From CAZOWL01 sp964583605 (GTDB taxonomy: Bacteria > Pseudomonadota > Gammaproteobacteria > Chromatiales > Chromatiaceae), in the NCBI GenBank assembly GCA_964583605.1, contig CAZOWL010000042.1:1-34821 (forward strand): 34,821 bases of DNA, read 5' to 3'. Position numbers and translations under genes: made by a program. This document shows, one piece after another, positions 23,491 through 31,800 of the stretch (its first letter is position 1; each line of letters opens with the position of its first letter). The notes under the pieces were generated by a model. The model was not told where the DNA came from, did no database searches, and saw only the letters and a program-made list of their open reading frames with translations.

Positions 23491-24342
23491 ATGGCAGCCA
23501 AGCCGAGGTCAAAGGGCCAGCCGGCGGTTGGGAGTGCGGGCGAGGCATCGTTGAGCGTTGCGGGTGAGCTCTGGCTCAGCGTCAACGACATCGCCTTCCT
23601 TGGCGAGGAGCGCATCGCGCTGTTGGAGCAGATCGGTGAGCGCGGCTCGATCACCCAGGCCGCCAAGGCGCTGAAGATCAGCTATAAGGCCGCTTGGGAC
23701 GCCGTGGATGCGATCAACAATCTGGCGCCGGCCCCGGTCGTGGCGACCGCGACCGGAGGCCGCGGCGGCGGCGGGGCACGCCTGACCGAGGAGGGCCGGC
23801 GGCTGATCTCGGCGTATCGCACGATAACCAGGGAGTATCAGCGCTTCCTGACCGGCGTCAATGCCGCGATGGGCGATCAAGGTGCCACCCTGGATCTGCT
23901 GCGCCGGCTGTCGCTGCGTACCAGTGCCCGCAACCAGTTCCTCGGCCGGATCGTCGCTGTGACCGCCCGCACCGTCGATGCCGAGGTCCAGATCGAGATC
24001 CAGGGCGGCCAGCGAGTCCTGGCCGGGGTCACCAACGAGAGCGTCGAGCTGTTGGGGCTGCGGCCGGGGCGGAACGTCTGGGCCCTGGTCAAGGCCGTCG
24101 CCGTCGACATCGCGCGCGAGTCGGACCTGAGCGCTGCCGCGGCGCAGAATGTCCTTTGCGGCATCGTGACGCAGATCAACCGCAGCGACGGGCCGGCCGA
24201 GGTGGTTGTGGCGCTGGCCGCCGGCATCACGGTGCGTGGCGTTGTTAAGACCGCGTCGCTCGAGCGGCTCGGCATCACCGAGCAGGCACCGGTATGCGCC
24301 GTCTTCTCGCCCTCGAGCGTCATCGTTGGGGTCGACGGCTGA
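23491..24342 (+). CDS. modE: Molybdate-responsive transcriptional regulator ModE
   Basis: About 283 residues. The N-terminal part is a winged helix-turn-helix, with RGSITQAAKALKISYKAAWD as the recognition region. The C-terminal part has two TOBE/Mop molybdate-binding domains, starting near TSARNQFLGRIVAV and LSAAAAQNVLCGIVTQI. Molybdate-bound ModE dimers usually repress modABC and activate molybdoenzyme genes. ATG at 23491 is chosen because the upstream 21 in-frame residues (from ATG 23428) lack family similarity; neither start has a good ribosome site. modABC lie about 2.1 kb downstream, separated by decayed sequence. A possible operator is at 26271. Confidence 0.88.
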   Translation: MAAKPRSKGQPAVGSAGEASLSVAGELWLSVNDIAFLGEERIALLEQIGERGSITQAAKALKISYKAAWDAVDAINNLAPAPVVATATGGRGGGGARLTEEGRRLISAYRTITREYQRFLTGVNAAMGDQGATLDLLRRLSLRTSARNQFLGRIVAVTARTVDAEVQIEIQGGQRVLAGVTNESVELLGLRPGRNVWALVKAVAVDIARESDLSAAAAQNVLCGIVTQINRSDGPAEVVVALAAGITVRGVVKTASLERLGITEQAPVCAVFSPSSVIVGVDG

Positions 24343-24731
24343 GTTTGGGGCGGCGATGGTCTCATGGCTGTGCGTCGGTTGGCGTTGCGCACCGCGCAGT
24401 CACGGCCGCGGCTCAGCCCCCGATCCGCTTGCGCCGGGCAAAACTCACATTGTCGGGCAGGATGTCGTGTTTCCGCCCGTTAGCGTGCTCCCAGGGATTG
24501 GAAGAATTAACTATAAACGTCTGCAATTATTAATAAATTATTATATGGCATCAATTCCGCTAGAAAAATAGCGATACCGTCGTCGGGTTGCCTTGCCGAT
24601 GCGATGCCTGGGGCGGGGATTCGGAGGCCGGACTGTCGTCGGTGGGGGTGGGCGGGGCGTTTGCGATGCGCCGATCCGCTGTGACTGCGGTCTCAGGCGG
24701 TTAACGATGTTTCGGGAGGCAGAGGGGTGAC
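24343..24731. other. Gene-free stretch with an AT-rich tract
   Basis: 389 bases without a supported gene. Positions about 24498-24572 are very AT-rich against a GC-rich background and could hold a promoter for the gene at 24732, but no -35/-10 pair stands out. The rest is GC-rich with no recognisable coding signal. Confidence 0.4.
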
Positions 24732-25175
24732 ATGGCGGCGCTTGAGCGGAGGATGGGGCGGCGCTCTGGTGAGCAACGCTGCTGCATCTACGGCAGATCG
24801 GCCAAAGGCCGGCACCGCACCGGCGCCACGGAACCGTGCTGTCCACATTGGCAGGCGCACCTGCCGTGCTACTGGCAGGCTCGAGTCGTCGCGCCTCAGT
24901 CGTTCCGCGTGCACCGCGAGCTCGAGATGCCCGCGCGGCGCATCTTTGGCTTCGATGCCTCGCTCGTTATCTGTTTCTACGCGTACGACTACCGGCTGAT
25001 CGAGCCGCGCCTCGATGATGACACAGGGCTGTATCCGGCATTGGTCTACGGAGAGTCGCTGAGCAGCTGGCGGCTGCTGGACGGGCGTTGGCTTGTGCAC
25101 CGCCGCCTGGAGCCTTTCGGAGAAGACGACGAGGTGGCCGAGGGCTTGGGCATCGAACGCGCTTGTCCTCGCTGA
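24732..25175 (+). CDS. Hypothetical Cys-rich protein
   Basis: A 147-residue protein I do not recognise. The N-terminal third is basic and has a paired-cysteine pattern (CC at about 17-18, CCPHW at about 36-40, PCYW at about 45-48) that could bind metal. The rest is acidic and aromatic, with FDASLVICFYAYDYRLIEP. No signal peptide is evident. AGAGGGG lies 4 bases before the ATG, which supports translation. It stands between modE and a nifQ-like remnant, so a link to molybdenum or nitrogen fixation is possible but unproven. The opposite-strand reading frame is judged to be a shadow. Confidence 0.5.
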   Translation: MAALERRMGRRSGEQRCCIYGRSAKGRHRTGATEPCCPHWQAHLPCYWQARVVAPQSFRVHRELEMPARRIFGFDASLVICFYAYDYRLIEPRLDDDTGLYPALVYGESLSSWRLLDGRWLVHRRLEPFGEDDEVAEGLGIERACPR

Positions 25176-25269
25176 GCGTCGGTCGACGCGGTGTACCGCC
25201 AGGACTACGCCAAGCAAATCGAGCCCGCGCCAGTGCGTCCGCGGTTCTTATCTCGGAGGCGCGATCATC

Positions 25270-25566
25270 ATGATACGTTCAGACGTTCAGAACAGATTTC
25301 GGCACAGTGTGCCGGGGAGAGGGATCGGTGCAGCGCGGGGTTGCCTGCTGAGCACCGTCGCACGCCCGGTGACTATGGGGTCCTGCTAGCCTGCGCACGC
25401 GACCCGGCTGGGCCCTTGACGATCGCCTTCGCGGGCGCCATTGGGCGTGCCCTGGCGGCAGGTCAGCGCCCATTGATCCGAGGGCTGCCCGAGGCCGATT
25501 TCCGCCGCCTGCTGCAGCGCTGTTTCCCCGGGGCCAAGCTCGATAACGGGACCAATATAACGCAAG
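25270..25566 (+). pseudogene. nifQ: nifQ-like gene remnant
   Basis: GGAGG at 25255 precedes an ATG at 25270 whose frame stops at 25389. The protein-like sequence continues in another frame: DYGVLLACARDPAGPLTIAFAG, then AAGQRPLIRGLPEADFRRLLQRCFPGAKL. This resembles the N-terminal half of NifQ, which supplies molybdenum for the nitrogenase cofactor. The cysteine-rich C-terminal half is absent; the sequence breaks off near 25560, where the remnant of an opposite gene begins. NifQ is usually about 180-190 residues. Location near mod genes fits the call, but similarity is weak, so other identities remain open. Confidence 0.4.
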
Positions 25567-25581
25567 GCGCAGCGGCGCGGA

Positions 25582-25982
25582 TCAGCTCCCCGCCAGGATC
25601 TGCGCGAGTTGTCCGTCGCTCGGCTCGACGCCGAGGAAGAGCTTGTAGAAGGCTCGCGTCTCGGCCTCGCGATCCCAGGGGAAGCGCTCCGGATAGAACC
25701 GCTTGGCGAGCCACTGGATCGCCAGCGCGCGCATGAAGGACGGCGGCCGACCCATCCGATTGAACGGCGTGGTGGGCACCTGGTAGAAGCGCCTCTCGCG
25801 CATCGCGCGCAGCTCGGCCCAGGCCGGGTCCAGCACGTAGACGAGCGTCATGGTCGGCGGGGTCGTCGTGAGGACCTTGTCGATCTGGTTGGGCACGGCG
25901 ACGCTGCGGCCCTTCATGTCGATCAGCTCGCGCGCCTAGGCCGAAGCGGCCAGCACCAGGAGGCCGCCCAACAAATAGATCT
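25582..25982 (-). pseudogene. Broken periplasmic metal/iron-complex binding-protein gene
   Basis: Reading on the minus strand, a signal-peptide end (LLGGLLVLAASA) is followed by an in-frame TAG (25936-25938) exactly at the expected cleavage site. Next come ARELIDMKGRSVAVPNQIDK and TLVYVLDP, the usual N-terminus of a TroA/BtuF-like binding protein. The sequence then jumps, near 25825, to AWAELRAMRERRFYQVP and MGRPPSFMRALAIQWLAKRFYPERF, which is the family's C-terminus. The whole middle, probably about 200 residues, is deleted. The first signal-peptide residues are also lost, fused to a 25-bp repeat. A 111-residue frame (25582-25917) remains open but should not work as a binding protein. Confidence 0.7.
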
Positions 25983-25994
25983 GTCACCTTTTCT
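25970..25994. repeat. 25-bp direct repeat, copy 1
   Basis: An exact 25-base direct repeat of 26220-26244, beginning AACAAATAGATC and ending ACCTTTTCT, 250 bp apart. Copy 1 sits at the broken 5' end of the binding-protein pseudogene. It probably marks a past duplication or recombination. Confidence 0.75.
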
Positions 25995-26026
25995 CTGCCC
26001 ATCTACCTCACGCCCCAGCGCGACGC

Positions 26027-26182
26027 TATGCTTCCGAGAACACCACCGAATATGCCTTTGCCGATGTGCGCCGATCGCTCGCCAAGCACCTCGCCGAAGA
26101 GGGTTTCGGTATCGATTGCGCCGAACCCGGCAAACCCCATCGAAATTCTCTCATCTCACAGGTCATGCGGCTCGTGGCATGA
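26027..26182 (+). other. Orphan coding-like fragment between the direct repeats
   Basis: A 51-residue frame with protein-like composition, YASENTTEYAFADVRRSLAK and GFGIDCAEPGKPHRNSLI, ending in TGA at 26182. It has no start codon at its head. It lies entirely between the two 25-bp repeats and could be the 3' end of a foreign or displaced gene. I do not recognise the family. Confidence 0.25.
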
Positions 26183-26219
26183 GCGAAACGGTCAAACTTC
26201 AGCTTTTCTATTAACTATT

Positions 26220-26244
26220 AACAAATAGATCTGTCACCTTTTCT
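26220..26244. repeat. 25-bp direct repeat, copy 2
   Basis: The second copy of the exact repeat at 25970-25994. It lies 27 bases before the candidate ModE site and about 200 bases before modA. Confidence 0.75.
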
Positions 26245-26270
26245 GCATTTGCACGTCTAGTTGCGACTTG

Positions 26271-26294
26271 CGTTATATACGAGGAGACATAGAG
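26271..26294 (+). promoter_or_regulatory. Candidate ModE-binding site upstream of modA
   Basis: CGTTATATA at 26271-26279 matches one half of the known ModE box (CGTTATATA-N-TATATAACG type). The second half, ACATAGAG, is a weak match. It lies about 170 bases before the modA start. An inverted copy of the half-site with its flank (ATATAACGCAAG) lies at 25555-25566. Confidence 0.4.
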
Positions 26295-26443
26295 CTTCGC
26301 TGGACAGGATTCTGACTTCTGTCCCGCGCTGGTCGTGCCTGCTCGGCGACGTGCCCGGTGGTCGATGTCGAATCGCCCGCCATCCCGGTGCCGACGCCTT
26401 GTCGGTGGCGTCTTCGATAAATCATCATCCGGAGTCTCGACCT

Positions 26444-27199
26444 ATGCGCCCGATCCTCAGCTCAACCTTTTCCCTTGCCCTCGCCTGTACGGCGGCCATC
26501 GTCCAGGCCGACGAGGCCCAGATCGCCGTGGCGGCGAACTTCACCGCGCCGATGAAGGAGATCATCGCCGCCTTCGAAACAGAGACCGGTCACGAGATCA
26601 AGGCCTCGTACGGGTCCACGGGTAAGCTCTACGCTCAGATCAAGAACGGCGCACCCTTCGAGGCGCTGCTGGCGGCGGACCGGAAGCGCCCTGAACTGCT
26701 CGAGGAAGAAGGGGTCGGCGTGCCCGGGTCTCGCTTCACCTATGCCATCGGCACCCTGGTGCTCTGGTCCGCCGATGCCGCTAAGGTCGAGGACGGCCCG
26801 GCGCTGTTGGAATCCGGTGACTTCAACAAGCTCTCGATCGCCAACCCGAAGCTCGCGCCCTACGGCGAGGCGGCGATGGAGACGCTCGGGGCGCTGGGAC
26901 TGAGAGAGGCCGTCGGGCCCAAGCTGGTGATGGGCGAGAACATCGCCCAGACCTACCAATTCGTCGATACCCGCAATGCCGACATCGGCTTCGTCGCCCT
27001 GTCGCAGGTCATGCAGGGGGGGCAGATCACCAAGGGCTCCGGCTGGGTCGTGCCCGGTGACATGCATGCGCCGATCCGCCAGGATGCGGTGATGCTGAAG
27101 AGCGGTGCAGACAACCCGGCGGTGAACGCCGTGATGACCTACCTCAAGGGTGACAAGGCCCGCGGGATCATCCACAGCTTCGGCTATGAGACGGAGTAG
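26444..27199 (+). CDS. modA: Molybdate ABC transporter substrate-binding protein ModA
   Basis: A 251-residue periplasmic protein. Residues 1-22 form a signal peptide (MRPILSSTFSLALACTAAIVQA, cut before DEAQ). The mature chain starts QIAVAANFTAPMKEI and continues YGSTGKLYAQIKNGAPFEALLAAD, typical of ModA, whose Ser residues in the AANF/GSTG segments bind molybdate. PKLAPYGEAA and FVALSQV are also family motifs. ATG at 26444 has GGAG nine bases upstream; in-frame sequence back to 26261 lies before the signal peptide and is rejected. First gene of modABC. Probably controlled by ModE via the site at 26271. Confidence 0.92.
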   Translation: MRPILSSTFSLALACTAAIVQADEAQIAVAANFTAPMKEIIAAFETETGHEIKASYGSTGKLYAQIKNGAPFEALLAADRKRPELLEEEGVGVPGSRFTYAIGTLVLWSADAAKVEDGPALLESGDFNKLSIANPKLAPYGEAAMETLGALGLREAVGPKLVMGENIAQTYQFVDTRNADIGFVALSQVMQGGQITKGSGWVVPGDMHAPIRQDAVMLKSGADNPAVNAVMTYLKGDKARGIIHSFGYETE

Positions 27200-27217
27200 A
27201 TTTCTCCACGCGCTCCA

Positions 27218-27254
27218 GCCCGATCCGCCGCTCGGCGATCGGGCCTCTTCTTCT
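27218..27254 (+). terminator. Hairpin with pyrimidine tail between modA and modB
   Basis: GCCCGATC (27218-27225) pairs with GATCGGGC (27237-27244), followed by CTCTTCTTCT. It resembles an imperfect intrinsic terminator and may reduce modB-modC expression relative to modA, a common pattern because binding protein is needed in excess. Confidence 0.5.
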
Positions 27255-27277
27255 CCCCGATCAGGGAAGAATCACCC

Positions 27278-27955
27278 ATGGTTCTCTCCGCGACCGACAT
27301 CGATGCGATCCTATTGACGTTGCGCCTGGCGAGCGTGACGACCTTGATCCTGTTCATCATCGGCACGCCGATCGCGTGGTGGCTCTCGCGCACGCGCTCG
27401 CGCTGGAAAGGACCCATTGGGGCCGTCGTCGCCTTGCCACTCGTGCTGCCACCCTCCGTGCTCGGCTTCTATCTCTTGGTCGCGATGGGGCCAAACGGCC
27501 CGGTCGGACAGCTGACGCAGTCGCTCGGCCTGGGGCTTCTGCCCTTCACCTTCTGGGGTCTGGTGGTCGGCTCGGTCTTCTACTCGCTGCCCTTCATGGT
27601 GCAGCCGGTGCAGAACGCCTTCGAGGCGATCGGGCGGCGCCCGCTCGAGGTCGCGGCGACGCTGCGCGCCTCGCCGCTCGACCGCTTCTTCACCGTCGCC
27701 CTGCCGCTGGCCCTGCCCGGATTCGTGACCGCCGGCATCCTGACCTTCGCCCACACGGTCGGGGAGTTCGGCGTGGTGCTGATGATCGGCGGCAACATCC
27801 CTGGCGTGACCCGGGTCGCCTCGGTGCAGATCTACGACTACGTCGAGGCCCTGGAGTATGGCGATGCCCATCGGCTCGCCGCGATCCTGCTGGTGTTCTC
27901 GTTCCTCGTGCTGCTGATCCTCTACTCGTGGCGGCCGCATCCGAGGTCGACCTGA
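27278..27955 (+). CDS. modB: Molybdate ABC transporter permease ModB
   Basis: A 225-residue inner-membrane permease with about five helices. The coupling segment EVAATLRASPLDRFFTVALPLALPG (about residues 125-149) is the EAA loop that contacts ModC. LPLVLPPSVLGFYLL and HTVGEFGVVLMIGGNIPG are typical ModB motifs. It begins 78 bases after modA and ends 4 bases before modC. Confidence 0.92.
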   Translation: MVLSATDIDAILLTLRLASVTTLILFIIGTPIAWWLSRTRSRWKGPIGAVVALPLVLPPSVLGFYLLVAMGPNGPVGQLTQSLGLGLLPFTFWGLVVGSVFYSLPFMVQPVQNAFEAIGRRPLEVAATLRASPLDRFFTVALPLALPGFVTAGILTFAHTVGEFGVVLMIGGNIPGVTRVASVQIYDYVEALEYGDAHRLAAILLVFSFLVLLILYSWRPHPRST

Positions 27956-27959
27956 TCCG

Positions 27960-29048
27960 ATGAGCGATCCCGCCGCGATTGATGTGCGCTTCCGGGTGAA
28001 CTGGCCCGGCTTCACGCTCGATGTGGACGAGGCGCTGCCGGCACGCGGCGTGACCGCGTTCTTTGGGCACTCCGGCTCCGGCAAGACGACACTGCTGCGT
28101 TGCATCGCTGGACTCGAGCACGCCCCCCACGGCCGGCTCTCATTCCAGGGCGAGGTCTGGCAGGACGCCCAGACCTGGGTGCCGACGCACCGCCGCCCGC
28201 TCGGCTATGTCTTCCAGGAGGCGAGCCTCTTTGCGCACCTGACGGTGATGCGGAATCTCCGTTACGGTCAGCGCCGCAGCGGCCGCCGCGAGGGGCGAGA
28301 GCTCGCCTTCAGCCTGGACCAGGCCGTCGAGCTGCTCGGCATCGGCCACCTGCTCGAGCGCAAGCCGGGGAGCCTGTCCGGCGGCGAGCGTCAGCGGGTC
28401 GCCATCGCCCGCGCGTTGGCCGTCAACCCGCGTGTGCTCCTGATGGACGAGCCCCTGGCCTCGCTCGACCTCCAGCGCAAGCAGGAGATCCTGCCCTACC
28501 TGGAGCGGCTGCACGACGAGCTGGAAATCCCTGTGCTCTACGTCAGCCACGCCCCGGACGAGGTAGCGCGGCTCGCCGATCACCTGGTTGTGATGGAGGG
28601 CGGGCGGGTCCTGGCGAGCGGCTTGCTCAACGAGACCCTGACGCGCCTGGACCTGCCGATCCGTCTCGGCGAAGACGCCGGCGTCGTGCTCGAGGGCCAG
28701 GTCGCCGAGCGGGATGCGCGCTGGCACCTGCTGCGGGTCGCGTGCGGCGGGGCGAGCCTGTGGGTACGCGACACCGGCATCGCCCCCGGTCAGCAGGTGC
28801 GAGTGCGGATCCTGGCGCGTGACGTGAGCATCGTCGCCGAGCCGATGACAGGCACCAGCATCCTCAATACGCTGTCGGCCCGCGTCCTGTCCCTCGGAGA
28901 CGACAGCCATCCGGCGCTGACGCTCGTCAAGCTCGAGGTCGACGATTCGCCCATCCTCGCGCGCGTCACCCGCCGCTCTGCCGCGCAGCTCGGACTCGCG
29001 CCTGGACGCTCGGTCTTCATCCAGATCAAGGCGGTGGCCGTGCTGTAA
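27960..29048 (+). CDS. modC: Molybdate ABC transporter ATP-binding protein ModC
   Basis: A 362-residue ATPase that drives molybdate import. Walker A GHSGSGKT (36-43), Q-loop YVFQEASLF, signature LSGGERQR (about 139-146), Walker B VLLMDEP (about 159-165) and the switch His in YVSHAPDE are all present. The C-terminal 100 residues form a TOBE/Mop domain (NTLSARVLSLGDD onward) that senses molybdate. The protein has full family length. Confidence 0.93.
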   Translation: MSDPAAIDVRFRVNWPGFTLDVDEALPARGVTAFFGHSGSGKTTLLRCIAGLEHAPHGRLSFQGEVWQDAQTWVPTHRRPLGYVFQEASLFAHLTVMRNLRYGQRRSGRREGRELAFSLDQAVELLGIGHLLERKPGSLSGGERQRVAIARALAVNPRVLLMDEPLASLDLQRKQEILPYLERLHDELEIPVLYVSHAPDEVARLADHLVVMEGGRVLASGLLNETLTRLDLPIRLGEDAGVVLEGQVAERDARWHLLRVACGGASLWVRDTGIAPGQQVRVRILARDVSIVAEPMTGTSILNTLSARVLSLGDDSHPALTLVKLEVDDSPILARVTRRSAAQLGLAPGRSVFIQIKAVAVL

Positions 29049-29338
29049 GGCGAGACGCGATTCCAGCCCCCACCGCGCTGGCATCCGGCTGCGCTGGCGT
29101 GCGCGGAGCACCGCGCTCGGCGGCGACAGCTAGCAGATCCGGCGGGATCCGCAGGGTCTCGGCCAACGCCTGGCCCCTGGCTGTGATCGGAAATGCGAAG
29201 CGGCTCGCAGACGCCGTCTGCAGCCCGGCCGACCATACACCCTCGCTGGTCGCCTCAGACCGGCCTTCCCCCGACCTGCAACCTCCACTCTTCTGGCCGA
29301 TCGGCGAGGGTTTGCGAATGCCGTCGCCGCGCTCCTAG

Positions 29339-30124
29339 CTGGGCGCCGACGTCGACATCGAGGAGCTCTCTTCGACGGTCTTCGAGCTGCACGGCAGCTC
29401 GGTGAAGATCAACGAGGTCGTCTCGCTCATCAATGAGATCTCCAAACAGACCAACCTCCTGGCGCTCAACGCCACGATCGAGGCGGCGAGGGCCGGTGAG
29501 GCAGGACGCGGTTTCGCGGTCGTGGCCGACGAGGTGCGCAAGCTGGCAGAAAAGGTCCGTGACGCAACCGGGGTCATCAGCGAAAGCACGCGAGCAATGA
29601 TCGACCTCGTCGCTGACACCTCCGGGAAGGCGCAGAGGATCGTGTCAGAGGTGGCGCGGGCCGGTGACTACGTTGATACATCGGCGGCCGACCTGACGGC
29701 GATGGTCAGCGACTTCAAGCAGACGGCCAATCAGTTGACGGCGATCTCGGGGTCGATTGCGAATCTTCGCGCAAGCAACGCAGCCATCCATCAGGAGGTC
29801 GAAGAGATACACGATAAGAACGGCTACGCACCGGCACACAATAGCGCCTTTTCCCACGCGCCCACCGGCGATCCTGCCATCGACCTCGCCAGATGCCGTC
29901 ACAAGAGGATCTTCAACGATCCTGTCGGTCTGAAATTGGCGAGGAACCAGAAGCCCTCGCTGTTTCAGACCTACGTGCGCGACACGGGCGAGATCCTCAA
30001 TGACCTCTCTATGCCAATCACGATCAACGGGCGCCACTGGGGCGCCGTGCGCATCGGCTTCAAGATGGACCTCGTGCTCGGTTCGCAGCCAGGCGGGGCC
30101 CGGTCGCGCCCGTCGAACGGGTAG
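29339..30124 (+). pseudogene. 5'-truncated methyl-accepting chemotaxis protein
   Basis: The sequence begins in the middle of a chemoreceptor signalling domain, DVDIEELSSTVFELHGSSVK, right after an in-frame TAG (29336-29338). The highly conserved tip is intact: SKQTNLLALNATIEAARAGE and RGFAVVADEVRKLAEK. A C-terminal region follows with RTKRIFDD-like HKRIFNDPVGLKLARN and INGRHWGAVRIGFK, a sensory-type tail seen in some soluble-tail receptors. The membrane-spanning and periplasmic N-terminal half and HAMP region are missing. A GTG at 29402 could start a 240-residue cytoplasmic fragment, but no ribosome site is evident. The 290 bases before it hold no gene I can support. Confidence 0.7.
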
Positions 30125-30145
30125 TCGGTCGGCGACCACGCCGGC

Positions 30146-31168
30146 TCAGTTCTTGGATTTGTCGACCAGCCGGGAGGCCTTGATCCAGGGCATCATCTCG
30201 CGCAGGCGCGCGCCGACGGTCTCGATCGGGTGCTCGGAGCCGAGGCGGCGCAAGGCCTTCATCGTCGGCGCTCCGGCCTGATTCTCGAGGATGAATTCGC
30301 GTGCGAAGGCACCGGATTGGATCTCGGCGAGGATGCGCTTCATCTCGGCCTTGGTCTCGTCATTGACGATGCGCGGACCACGTGTCATGTCGCCATACTC
30401 GGCCGTATTCGAGATCGAGTAGCGCATGTTGGCGATGCCGCCCTCGTAGATCAGATCGACGATCAACTTGACCTCGTGCAGGCACTCGAAATACGCCATC
30501 TCGGGGGCATAACCGGCCTCGACGAGCGTCTCGAAGCCGCTCTGGATCAGGGCGGTCAGGCCACCGCAGAGGACCACCTGCTCGCCGAACAGGTCGGTCT
30601 CGCACTCCTCGCGGAAGCTTGTCTCGATGATGCCCGCGCGCCCGCCGCCGTTCGCCGAGGCATAGGCCAAGGCGAGATCGCGGGCCTGCCCGGTGGCGTC
30701 CTGAAAGACCGCGATCAGGGTCGGCACGCCGCCGCCCTGCGTGTAGGTCGAGCGCACCAGGTGCCCGGGGCCCTTGGGGGCGATCATGATGACGTCGAGG
30801 TCCTCGCGCGGCTCGATCTGTCCGAAGTGGATATTGAAGCCATGGGCGAAGGCGAGCGCGGCGCCACCCTTGATGTGCGGCGCGATCTGCTCGCGATAGA
30901 GGCGCGCCTGGTGCTCGTCGGGGGCCAAGACCATCACGACATCGGCGCCGGCCACCGCCTCTTCGATCGGGCGGGTCTCCAGGCCGGCAGCCGTCGCCTT
31001 CGCGGCCGAGGCCGAGCCGGGGCGCAGCCCGACCGTGACCGAGACACCGGAGTCCTTCAGGTTGTTGGCATGGGCATGGCCTTGAGAGCCATAGCCGATG
31101 ATGGTGACCTGCTTGCCCCGGATCAGGGACAGATCGGCGTCTTTATCGTAGTACACGTTGATGGTCAT
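30146..31168 (-). CDS. ilvC: Ketol-acid reductoisomerase (class I)
   Basis: A 340-residue enzyme that converts acetolactate or acetohydroxybutyrate, by isomerisation and NADPH-dependent reduction, in valine, leucine and isoleucine synthesis. The Rossmann motif GYGSQGHAHANNL (from G25) is present. The metal-binding region ETDLFGEQ and the KARI knot sequence YFECLHEVKLIVDLIYEGG follow. Length is right for class I. The start at 31168 gives MTINVYYDKD, the family N-terminus; the longer frame to 31279 has no family support. Third gene of ilvI-ilvH-ilvC, after a 139-base gap. Confidence 0.94.
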   Translation of the reverse strand: MTINVYYDKDADLSLIRGKQVTIIGYGSQGHAHANNLKDSGVSVTVGLRPGSASAAKATAAGLETRPIEEAVAGADVVMVLAPDEHQARLYREQIAPHIKGGAALAFAHGFNIHFGQIEPREDLDVIMIAPKGPGHLVRSTYTQGGGVPTLIAVFQDATGQARDLALAYASANGGGRAGIIETSFREECETDLFGEQVVLCGGLTALIQSGFETLVEAGYAPEMAYFECLHEVKLIVDLIYEGGIANMRYSISNTAEYGDMTRGPRIVNDETKAEMKRILAEIQSGAFAREFILENQAGAPTMKALRRLGSEHPIETVGARLREMMPWIKASRLVDKSKN

Positions 31169-31307
31169 GCGTGGGGTCCTGAAGTCGAGATCAGTAGGAA
31201 TTTCGCCCGATGCCAGACGAATGGGATGAAGCTGGATGAGGGCCAGCGCGGCGCGCCCGCCTCCTCGCCGTGATCGCACCGGGACGCGGGCAGCAGCCTG
31301 AACGCGG

Positions 31308-31799
31308 CTACAGGGTCAGGCCCTTCTCGCCACGTGAGATGCCGGTCGGACCGGAGCGGACGACCTCGATGACGCGACCCTCGGGCACGGCCTCGACGAA
31401 GGCGTCGAGCTTCCTCGAAGCCCCCGTCAGCTCGATTACGTAGCTGGTATCGGTGACATCGATAATCTTGGCGCGGAAGATGTCGACGAGGCGCTTCAGC
31501 TCCTCGCGGTCGGCGCCCTGCGCCCGGACCTTGATCATCATCATCTCGCGCTCGATATGAGCGCCCTCGGTGAGATCGAGGAGCTTGACGACATCGATGA
31601 GCTTGTTCAGCTGCTTCTTGATCTGCTCGACGATCTCGTCGCTGCCGGTCGTGACCAAGGTCATCCGCGACAGCGTCGGATCCTCGGTCGGGGCCACGGA
31701 CAGAGACTCGATGTTGTAGCCTCGCGCCGAGAACAGCCCGGCGACCCGCGACAGCGCACCGGCCTCGTTCTCCAACAGCACCGCGATGATGTGTCTCAT
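31308..31799 (-). CDS. ilvH: Acetolactate synthase small (regulatory) subunit
   Basis: A 163-residue protein with an N-terminal ACT domain (MRHIIAVLLENEAGALSRVAGLFSARGYNIESL, residues 1-33), which binds valine for feedback control, and the C-terminal activation domain. It partners IlvI, whose stop lies one base before the ilvH start. Length is typical. Confidence 0.94.
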   Translation of the reverse strand: MRHIIAVLLENEAGALSRVAGLFSARGYNIESLSVAPTEDPTLSRMTLVTTGSDEIVEQIKKQLNKLIDVVKLLDLTEGAHIEREMMMIKVRAQGADREELKRLVDIFRAKIIDVTDTSYVIELTGASRKLDAFVEAVPEGRVIEVVRSGPTGISRGEKGLTL

Positions 31800-31800
31800 A

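Noticed and set aside
25970..26244. Insertion sequence bounded by the direct repeats
   Set aside because: No transposase and no terminal inverted repeats; target duplications are rarely 25 bp.
30230..31273. Plus-strand open frame (347 codons) opposite ilvC
   Set aside because: Shadow of a highly conserved enzyme gene on the minus strand.
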